64,000 bases of DNA, from the NCBI GenBank assembly GCA_907163375.1, contig CAJQUW010001458.1, positions 62,001 to 126,000 of the forward strand, written 5' to 3'. The notes under the pieces are model-generated. The model saw only the letters and a program-made list of their open reading frames with translations. It made no database searches and was not told the DNA's origin. The position numbers and the translations under genes are program-made. How positions within the stretch are numbered: position 1 is the stretch's first letter; the number at the start of each line of letters is the position of its first letter. Origin of the DNA: Prostheceraeus crozeri (taxonomy: Eukaryota; Platyhelminthes; Polycladida; Euryleptidae). This document shows, piece by piece, positions 56,903-64,000 of this stretch.

Positions 56903-57196
56903 CAATCACAAATGTTTTTGAAATAGTTGTTTTGTAGAAGATGTTGTTATAACGGTACTGAACTTCCACACTGAATGAACATCGAGTCCCTACACAACGA
57001 GGTGCAAAACTAGCGACATTTATGGCACATCCATAGCCGCTGAGAGTGCGAGCACCTATAATTCTCCAATGAAGTCCAGCTATACTTCTGGAAGCAATAA
57101 TTTGTTGTGTGATCTGATTTTTGAAATATATGATAGCTGAAATTCTTCTGCGCAACAACATTGATCGGTTGAAGACGATCCAGACATACGGAGGTT
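56903..57196 (-). CDS. Module d3 of the tandem array
   Basis: 98 codons. Acceptor TGTTTCAG/AA (57197), donor ATTG/GTAAGT. It opens P-P-Y-V-W-I-V-F-N-R-S-M-L. The core is L-H-W-R-I-I-G-A-R-T-L-S-G-Y-G-C-A-I, without the N-N. It carries three cysteines (after the second Gly and in P-R-C-V-G-T-R-C), the most of any copy, so a private disulfide is possible. The last strands read Y-R-Y-N-N-I-F-Y-K-T-T and T-F-V-I-G. Confidence 0.87.
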
Positions 57197-57369
57197 CTGA
57201 AACAATGAATTAAGAAATTATTTTTCATGCATCAGAATGTTAGAGAATATGAAGAGGCTGTTAATTAACTTGACTTTTGGTGAATTCAACAATATCAAAA
57301 TTCCCTAAAATAATTTTAATGCGTGGTAAATTCTAACGGTCCATTACATAATGTAGTTCATCTTGACCA

Positions 57370-57640
57370 CCTTGACGGGGTTTTAATCGCTCCATTGGCG
57401 GAGGAATCCCTCCCTAAGTGTCGTTCACCGGTTGATCACGTGTTCTCGCCAGTGCTGGCTGCAGTATTGGACTAACTCATGGTCCCGTCGTCTTGGAGGT
57501 CTGACACGTTGTTTGGAACCAATTCTTGGATACTATACTACTACTCCGTTATTCTCCTGGTACATCTTTCGTCTGTCCTGCGCATTATGTGACCAACCCA
57601 TTGCCATTTACTTTTCATGATGGCTAATGTGATGTCCTTC
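57370..57640 (-). mobile_element. RTE-like LINE, C-terminal fragment
   Basis: The minus strand reads K-W-Q-W-V-G-H-I-M-R-R-T-D-E-R-C-T-R-R and, in the adjacent frame, Q-H-W-R-E-H-V-I-N-R then E-G-F-L-R-Q-W. These match the end of RTE-clade ORF2 (W-x-W-x-G-H-x-x-R-R-x-D-x-R-W-T; W-x-x-L-x-E-A-F). Fragment only, with stops. Confidence 0.65.
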
Positions 57641-58128
57641 AGCTTCGTTCAACGTGTACTCTTCAAATGACCTTCAACATACTGCAGTATCTCTTATATA
57701 ATTGCATGCATTCAATATTTCGCGAGATATAGTCATTAGTCATAAAATCTGCCAAAAGTGAGATCTAGAATTTCTTTCAAAATGCTATTTATGATAACAA
57801 AGCCAATTAAAACTGCAAAATTGTGGCCGATAATCCTAAGGGGCAGAATATCAGTCGAATTTCAAAAATTTGCTAATTTCATTATCAGACACTGATGTTG
57901 AGATGCAAAATGAAGTAAAATGATAGGTTCAAGATCCTTATTAAATTATGGATTGGCAACGACCTTGCAATCTCACGCTTAGGTATTTTTCGAGTCGGTT
58001 GTTTTCATTTAATTAATGACTAATGTTCACTGTGCTGGTGTCCACATGTAATGCATCTACTGTATACCAATGATAATTAGCAACCAGTCAGATAATTTCA
58101 TTGATTCTAGGAGGAACTTGTTGTTATA

Positions 58129-59461
58129 CAGTCCGTTTCATAAAAAGTGGATCATCCTAAAATTTGACTAAATAAAACATAAGTATGATACAGAAAGCAT
58201 TTTTCATGTTATTTCATGTCCCTAATATATTTAAATGTCCTAACATAATTTGATAAGCTATGATACAGTAATATTTTGTGGCCCTACCCTTATTGTCAAT
58301 GACATTACCAATTCATCTAGGCATTGATTCGATGATATCGTTGATTTTTGACTGATCTAACTTTCTCCACTCTCTTTTTAACAGTGACGTAAGTTTGTGA
58401 TACGCCATCTGTAGGTAGCAGTGAACGACGAACGTTACGTTTTAGAATACTCCAACATTTTCTATGGGATTCAGATCAGGAGAACGAGCTGGCCAATATA
58501 ATGTCCTAAGCCCTAATTGAGACTTGCATAAGTTGACTCTACTACTCCTGTGACACGTAGCATTATCATCCATAAATAACCAAGTCGATGGATCACCAAG
58601 TTGATGTGTCATTTGGCCAATGTTTATTCGTAAAACATTCACATAGCGTTCAGAATTCATGGTTCCTTGCTGTATGTGAAGTCTTCTACGAATAGTGGAC
58701 TTAGAAATAGACGAGTATAGTGCAGCCATCTCAGTTAACGAGAGACTTGGATCAACTTTAACAAATCTCAAAATTAGGCGGTCTATACGTTTGGATGTTT
58801 TGCGTGGACGGCCAGAGCCCTCTTTACGACAGAGTCGAAAATCATCATTATGCCATCGATGCACATTTGTGTAAGGGACATTTAGTCGCTTGCTTGTAGC
58901 TCGCAAAGAAAACCCTGACACTTTGCCTTTTGTGAATGCGATCTCGTTATTGTTCATTTGTGCTTTGTATTGTTTTCAACCGGTAAGAGATAGATTTCAA
59001 GCTGAAAGCAAACAGGAGTGCTGCCAACACCACCGCAACGAAGTCAGGAAGCTATGGAACATGAAGTCCAGTTAATCACATGTAGCAGTTACATTATTGT
59101 TGATGCATAATAGTGCTATACTGGCTCTGATCGACCGATTTTCTTTATTTTTGTTTTGCTTGATAGCTTTTGGCTTGTAGAACAACATATTACATAACAA
59201 AGGAAACAAATGTAATTTTATAAGAGTGAGGTATGATTTTGTGTAACATTGCTAAATGAAGATCAAATTATCTACTACTTTTTTTATCTATAACAGGAAA
59301 ACAACTCAATATTCATGCTTGAAATTTCCAACAATGATATAAATAAGCACAACTAACATATCTTCCAAATTTCAGAGAAATTCGTTCAAGTTTGGCGGAG
59401 TTAGACAAAATTGAAGTTAAGGCGATGTTTAAGGGTGATCCATTTTTTATGAAACAATCGT
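58129..59461 (-). mobile_element. Tc1/mariner-like element C, internally deleted
   Basis: The inverted ends share GTTTCATAAAAA[GA]TGGATCA[TC]CCT (left 58129-58158, right about 59431-59461; the outermost six bases differ). TA flanks both ends (58127-58128 and 59462-59463). The interior is a shortened transposase gene on the minus strand. Confidence 0.8.
58270..58957 (-). pseudogene. Tc1-like transposase with in-frame central deletion (element C)
   Basis: The open frame 58957-58442 (171 residues) has the N-terminal helix-turn-helix (F-S-L-R-A-T-S-K-R-L-N-V) and G-R-P-R-K-T hinge, then jumps from R-R-R-L-H straight to G-T-M-N-S-E-R-Y. About 130-150 residues present in full-length relatives are missing, including the first catalytic Asp block, without loss of frame. 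It continues with M-D-D-N-A-T-C-H and S-P-D-L-N-P-I-E-N-V. A further frame below 58442 carries the C-terminal E-W-R-K-L-D-Q and I-I-E-S-M-P-R. It would bind DNA but could not catalyse transposition. Confidence 0.8.
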
Positions 59462-59739
59462 TACTTAGCTATTAAAGTTTTGTTCTTCGCTCTTCGCTTG
59501 TCATGCTGACGCTTCTTCAATCTTTCACTACTGTCCGCCGCTGACGAAGATCGGTGACCGAGAGAAAGCTTCGGAAACATGTATTTTAAAGTTAAAAAAA
59601 CGAGGTTTTTTATTAGCTCTTCTTACCTTGAGACGATTTTTTTTACAATGACAAATCTTGTTCATTCTTACAGTGACTACGAAATAGATACGGTTCAGGC
59701 GAGCGCAGTGGAGCTATGTAAATCAAATGATAAACTTAC

Positions 59740-60018
59740 TCATGATATACGTCTTGGTGTATGTCCGCGTAAATGTCTGACCGTGGTAGAATATTGTTGC
59801 TACGATTGAAAAGCGATATGAGCTGCCTCCAGTATGCTTCAATGCACTGTTTTTGATATTGATCACAGCTCCCTTTCCACGCAGTTTGTCGTTTATCATC
59901 CATCTTATTCTTGATTTACCTGTCACGATGCTTCTGCCACTTTTTACTAAAATCCTCAAACTTATGAAATTTTTTATCAATAGGGCTTCATTCAGAAAGA
60001 ACAATATCCGTACTGGTC
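59740..60018 (-). CDS. Module d2 of the tandem array
   Basis: 93 codons, with donor ATGA/GTAAGT. The acceptor is TTGCAG/GA (60019); an alternative in-frame acceptor nine bases upstream (CCACAG/GT, start 60027) would add three residues. It opens P-V-R-I-L-F-F-L-N-E-A-L-L and has the core I-R-W-M-I-N-D-K-L-R-G-K-G-A-V-I. The strand F-Y-H-G-Q-T-F-T-R-T-Y is typical. No cysteines. Confidence 0.9.
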
Positions 60019-60700
60019 CTGCAAAACCTGTGGAATACAAGGCTAGTTCAATTTTAAGCTTTTAAAAGTTATCATTATGAGTTTAAGTCTTCATGATAAG
60101 AAATGTGTTAAGTAGACAATGGTTTTGGAATCGGAATGTGTACTCTGACCTAGTAATGTATTCTAGTTAGTTTTGGCCTTCACGAAGTCGAATAGATATT
60201 TCAATGTACCTAGCTGCCAGCAGCACCATGAAAAATGGCTTGCCAGCTGCAGGGAATCGATCTTAGTCCTATAAATGCTTGTGCGACACGAATATCACCA
60301 ATGCCAGCGAAGCAAGCTCCTAGCGATCGCACCAGGAACATCACAGCTTTGCGCACGCACTGTTAAACAATCTTCCTTGTTTTTTGCTATTGCTTAAAAG
60401 AAGCAACTTGATGATATGCAACTGCTCCGATTTCAGTGAGTGGCTAAATTTCATTTCTATTGACTGCCATTGATTTAGAATACCCAGTCGGAACACGGAT
60501 GAAAACCTGCGAAGTTTGGTTTAAATAAACATAATCGCTCTGTCGCTCGGTCGCACTACCGTCAATTGCGTTTCACTTGTCGCGGTCACAATGTCGGCGG
60601 TCACAATTGTGACGAGTCATTTATTCATTGATTATACACTGTAATTGCTATGATGTGTGGTGGTGAGGGTTTAATCCTGTCAATTGACACAGTCGCATAA

Positions 60701-60774
60701 GTGGCTCGTAGCTCAGTTGGTACAACACAGGCCTAGTTAACCTTGGTCGTAGGTTCGAATCCTGTCAGCCGCAC
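60701..60774 (+). tRNA. tRNA-like sequence / tRNA pseudogene (possible SINE head)
   Basis: 74 bases with a good internal A box (TAGCTCAGTTGG) and B box (GGTTCGAATCC), a perfect T-arm (GTAGG-TTCGAAT-CCTGT) and an acceptor stem with six of seven pairs. The D stem is broken and the anticodon stem is short and shifted, so I cannot assign an anticodon. Six T residues (60776-60781) follow directly, a pol III terminator. A degenerate tRNA or tRNA-derived element is more likely than a working tRNA. Confidence 0.6.
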
Positions 60775-61649
60775 ATTTTTTGCATGGCAATTTGATCTAT
60801 CGTTTATTTAATTTAATTCTGTTGTTAATTGCTGTATTTCTTCCCCACCGTCACTACAAGGTAAAGCAGCCGTGAAGAGCTTTTCTGTAATTTCCATAAG
60901 ATCACTGCATAGCTTCTTCTTGGGTACCAGAGAGAAACCAAATAGCATTGTATAGGGTGCCAGACAATGATAATCCTCCCTTCCAGAAAAGCTTAATTCA
61001 GAAAAAAGGACACATTTTCTTTAGCATCGAAAGAATGAAAATTGCTGAGAATTGAAACAAGCCATTGAGTTCACGGAAAAGATCATAATCCAAACCAATT
61101 CCCTTCTTCGCAGCTTAGTAGTATACTTCAACAGTGCTTTTATTGGCATCACGAACTGTTTGACTTTAAGTTTTCCCAAGTCGCCTTTGGACTTTTTTGC
61201 TGTGAGCAGTTTTTCTTTCTGCGGCATGATCCGTGCATGGGAATGTTCTTTAGCGCCATTCACACTAACATTCATAGATATCAAAAATTCAAATCTTCGA
61301 AAGAGTTCCCAGTCTTGCTAATACCGGCACTCTAACACTCGTCTGACTCGAACGAGGTAAATTATTGACGCATGCAGCTCAAGCACTACGTGAGTTTTTA
61401 ATTGACGGTTAAGTTAATCCGTTAGATAGACAAAAAACGAAGAATACTTCAAAATCATGTCACTTTTTGTAAATGTATGTGGCACATCATTTGCATGGGA
61501 ATGGGCAATCAACCACTATTTTGCTAGCACCCTTTAGAATGCACTGATTGAAATAAAGAGCTGTTATTAGCATGTTTTATTCCATTTTGGGGAACCGCCT
61601 ATAATTTCAGGGCCATTAACGTCAACGACATGATTCTACAACTCCACAA

Positions 61650-61755
61650 GCTGTGCCACCTCAGACCGTAGCATGCCCCGTCTTTTACCGCGTCAGCATG
61701 TTCCTTGTGCCGTTCCTCCCTAAGACGACTGGTTTCGCCAACATACATGTAGTTT
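61650..61755 (-). mobile_element. GIY-YIG endonuclease scrap of a Penelope-like element
   Basis: Minus-strand frame reads M-Y-V-G-E-T-S-R-L-R-E-E-R-H-K-E-H-A-D-A-V-K-D, the second half of a GIY-YIG motif (Y-x-G-E-T-x-R, then K-E-H). Only about 35 residues are recognisable. Confidence 0.55.
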
Positions 61756-62241
61756 CAATCGTACCCTTCCTCACTGCATCATATCTGCCACACCGATCCG
61801 AGGACTGTTGCTGGCTCAGATCTTCTTCTCACAAAAAGAAAAATTATTGATGCAGGGGTCGCATTGACACAGTGACATCCATCTCTCCAAGTACGGGAGA
61901 GTGAAGCACATTGAACATGTTTTTCAACTCTTCTCGACAGCTTGAACCTACTAAATCAAATGAACCAAATTCAAACTCGGATGAAAGGTTGAGGGCATGC
62001 TAAGTAATCTCTAAGTTGTTAGACGTTCCTGTGACATTTCATCTCCTTGAATTTCAAAATTTTTACAAAAGTGGTTTAATGTGTCCTATTCGTGAGTCAC
62101 ATTGAACCACCTTTTTGTATATTGATTTCTTGTTGAACTTTAATAGACTTAATGTATCAGATCTACAGCTTCAGTTAATAAATTGTCAAAATCAAAGAGC
62201 TTAATTCAGTTTGAGATTTTTATTGGCAAAAATGATGGTAT

Positions 62242-62580
62242 ATGCTTGATATGAATAAATACATGCAAACTTCTGTAAGAAAATGTTCGTTAACTATCAG
62301 AGTTCTCAGATTAGCACTATTCATGATAGAGAGCCTTGGTAAAAGTATTAATGCTAAATTGATACACAATGTTAATTACATGTATCATTGTGATCATCAA
62401 TTAAAGCGTGCCTGTATGCATTGCGCATTACATGTAGATGTGCAAGACACGAGTAGGCCTAAGAAAAAAGCTCTTGAGAACTTTATGAAAGTGTTTCCGC
62501 ATACTTATCCGGGATTACATCTGCTGAATTGTCCTTGGTCACTCCGAATGTGCAGGGTGTGCCCCAGTGAGTACATATAA
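62242..62580 (+). CDS. Unassigned open frame (112 residues)
   Basis: Uninterrupted for 113 codons on the strand opposite the modular gene, in the d1-d2 intron. The C-terminal third (K-K-A-L-E-N-F-M-K-V-F-P-H-T-Y-P-G, then four cysteines) looks more protein-like than the rest. No family recognised, no splice or promoter support. It may be a transposon scrap. Confidence 0.2.
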   Translation: MLDMNKYMQTSVRKCSLTIRVLRLALFMIESLGKSINAKLIHNVNYMYHCDHQLKRACMHCALHVDVQDTSRPKKKALENFMKVFPHTYPGLHLLNCPWSLRMCRVCPSEYI

Positions 62581-63662
62581 CTGGCCTAACTTTTTAAGCC
62601 TTTCAGTATGCAATAATAAACAAACAAAATCCGTATCTAATACTATCTAAATCTGTAATAAAAAATCATTTGTCACTGTCATGATGGCCATCACTGAGCT
62701 GAAAAGTCCATCTGCGATGATGACAACAGCAACATGCACTATAAAGCAAATACGACGCCTATTTCGGGAGGAAGAGACGTGGTTCACTCAGTAAAAACAC
62801 TTTTTCCAGAAATCGGACATCGCGATAGATAATTGGTGACACTTTAAACCGGTTGACCAATCAGGGAAATGGATTGAGGAAAATATCACGACGGAGCGAC
62901 GAAGCGATGTCATTGGAAATCAGACGTAGTGCGATCTTCGCGCTACAGATGGTGACAAAATGGATTTTGTATTTATGATGACATAATCCGAATTCTTAGT
63001 TACGTTATTGCAAGCGTGCAGCAGTTATCAAGGGATAAAAAAGGGATGGTAATAAGGCTTCGAGATAATGAATCACCTAGATTAATTAACAACACTGTCA
63101 AACAAAGACTTTGTTAATCTGGATTTTTCATATGATTTTATGCAATTTAAATGTCCTGATGTCGAATGTAATGCTGATTTTCTCATTCCAGCGATTTTAA
63201 CAATTATATGGAATTGCAAACATTTTTACATTATAAAGGATGACTGAGTTTGTAATAACTGATACGGCCATTAGAACGAGCATGCGTCAATTGTGTTTTA
63301 TAATTGGGAGCTTCTGCCGATTTAATCAGAGAAACATCAAAATCAGAAGGCGAGCTCCTGCGGGTTTTCGGAGCTCAATATTGCTAGGGTAAACCAGAGT
63401 TAAAGTTGACAATAATGAATTAATAAACTAATTTTACAAATAAAATAGAAATAATGAATATTGAGAGATTTTAAAACAAATTAATTTCGATATAATTTCC
63501 TCATAATAAACTAATTTTAAGGGATGTTTGAGTCGCCTAAACTTTTAATTAGTGCAATGACAGCAGCGTAAAGGTATTTGAGCCAAATGACATAACAGTC
63601 TTTAACGTTTTGGGTGTGCGTACCTGTAAAGCAACCCTAGTATAGATGCAGTTTACACTTAC

Positions 63663-63941
63663 AAGTGAATCCTTTCTGATATATATTTGTGATGGTTTTG
63701 AAGCCATTCGTTGCAGTAACACGTAGTCGTATCACACGTTTACCATTAACCGTAATAGGACTGACATTGTTCAGTCTTATATAAGCGCCTTTTCCTTGTC
63801 TTTGTCCTCCATTAAACTTCCAAAAGTAGAGCCACATCCCTGGCACGTGTCTGATGTTAACAATAGAGAGAGTCGCATAGAATTTTCGCTGCGCGAAGAG
63901 TTTTGTCGCAACTGCTATTTTGAGGATTGGATTGGGTTGAG
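63663..63941 (-). CDS. Module d1 of the tandem array (first copy in the window)
   Basis: 93 codons. Acceptor ATTTTCAG/CT (63942), donor ACTT/GTAAGT. It opens Q-P-N-P-I-L-K-I-A-V-A-T-K-L. The core is L-Y-F-W-K-F-N-G-G-Q-R-Q-G-K-G-A-Y-I, a variant with F-N-G-G in place of I-N-N. It ends Y-Q-K-G-F-T. The acceptor is phase 1, so at least one more exon lies beyond 64000. It is the most diverged module, consistent with an edge position or another subfamily. Confidence 0.82.
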
Positions 63942-64000
63942 CTGAAAATATAACCCATGAATGTGTTTGTTTTGCACATATGCATTTTGAAGGTCTCACA

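Larger units (their letters stand above)
23030..63941 (-). other. Large modular gene: 15 tandem W-x-I-N-N modules plus a Kunitz domain
   Basis: Gene-level entry for the exons listed separately (d1 at 63663 down to d15 at 24562, the Kunitz exon at 30265, and a candidate last exon at 23030). All sixteen domain exons have GT-AG boundaries and lengths divisible by three, and both ends fall after the first base of a codon (phase 1-1), the hallmark of extracellular module shuffling. The repeated module is 93-103 residues. Its pattern is P-x-[VI]-x-[VI]-x-F-N-x-x-L-L near the start, W-x-[IV]-N-[ND] in the middle, G-x-[GS]-x-x-[IL] a few residues on, a Pro about 15 later, then alternating hydrophobic strands ending Y-x-[IM]. 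The pattern suggests an all-beta, Ig- or FN3-like sandwich without conserved cysteines (inference). The 5' end lies outside the window. Confidence 0.85.

Noticed and set aside
61021-61290. Minus-strand 87-codon frame with a basic segment
   Set aside because: Overlapped by a plus-strand frame of the same length. Partial resemblance to transposon coding sequence in two frames was too weak to name.
1-64000. CRISPR arrays, bacterial operons, riboswitches, replication origins
   Set aside because: Nothing of the kind is visible; the sequence is eukaryotic nuclear DNA.

Overview
The window is animal nuclear DNA. It is AT-rich, with spliced genes, GT-AG introns, standard stop codons and dense transposon remains of metazoan type (Penelope-like, non-LTR, Tc1/mariner, hAT, piggyBac, MITEs). 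The sigma-class glutathione S-transferase, the Kunitz exon and frequent TACATGTA / TAGGCCTA words suggest a marine invertebrate, but I cannot name the phylum from sequence alone.

Layout. 1-6.6 kb is a repeat graveyard: a Penelope-like reverse transcriptase, a decayed non-LTR retrotransposon, and a Tc1-like element with near-identical terminal repeats that is itself split by a palindromic insertion. 6.96-10.05 kb holds a two-coding-exon sigma-class GST gene on the minus strand. Just upstream of it lies a 3.96-kb hAT transposon (10130-14089) with an uninterrupted 630-codon transposase and a perfect 8-bp target duplication. A second, non-autonomous hAT (12610-13842), also with a perfect 8-bp duplication, is nested inside it. 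14.1-23.0 kb shows almost no coding signal apart from one 47-codon open frame.

23-64 kb is dominated by one large modular gene on the minus strand that runs off the right edge of the window. I find fifteen exons, each encoding one copy of a ~93-103-residue module. I could not match this module to a family I know; its hallmark is W-x-[IV]-N-N followed by G-x-[GS] and two runs of alternating hydrophobic residues. One further exon encodes a textbook six-cysteine Kunitz domain. Every one of these exons starts and ends in intron phase 1, so each can be duplicated, shuffled or skipped without changing the frame. A phase-compatible last exon with a stop codon lies at 23030-23280. The visible part encodes about 1,590 residues. 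The likely product is a long extracellular or cell-surface tandem-module protein with a trypsin-type Kunitz inhibitor; the start, signal peptide and any membrane anchor are not visible.

The introns of this gene hold most other features: Tc1-like elements (51.4-52.8 and 58.1-59.5 kb), piggyBac and Penelope-like fragments (53.95-55.5 kb), an RTE-like LINE tail (57.4-57.6 kb), MITEs and foldback elements, three copies of a perfect palindrome (53.56-53.73 kb), a tRNA-like sequence with a pol III terminator (60.7 kb), and a few candidate exons of unidentified genes, including a plus-strand cluster at 48.6-50.2 kb.
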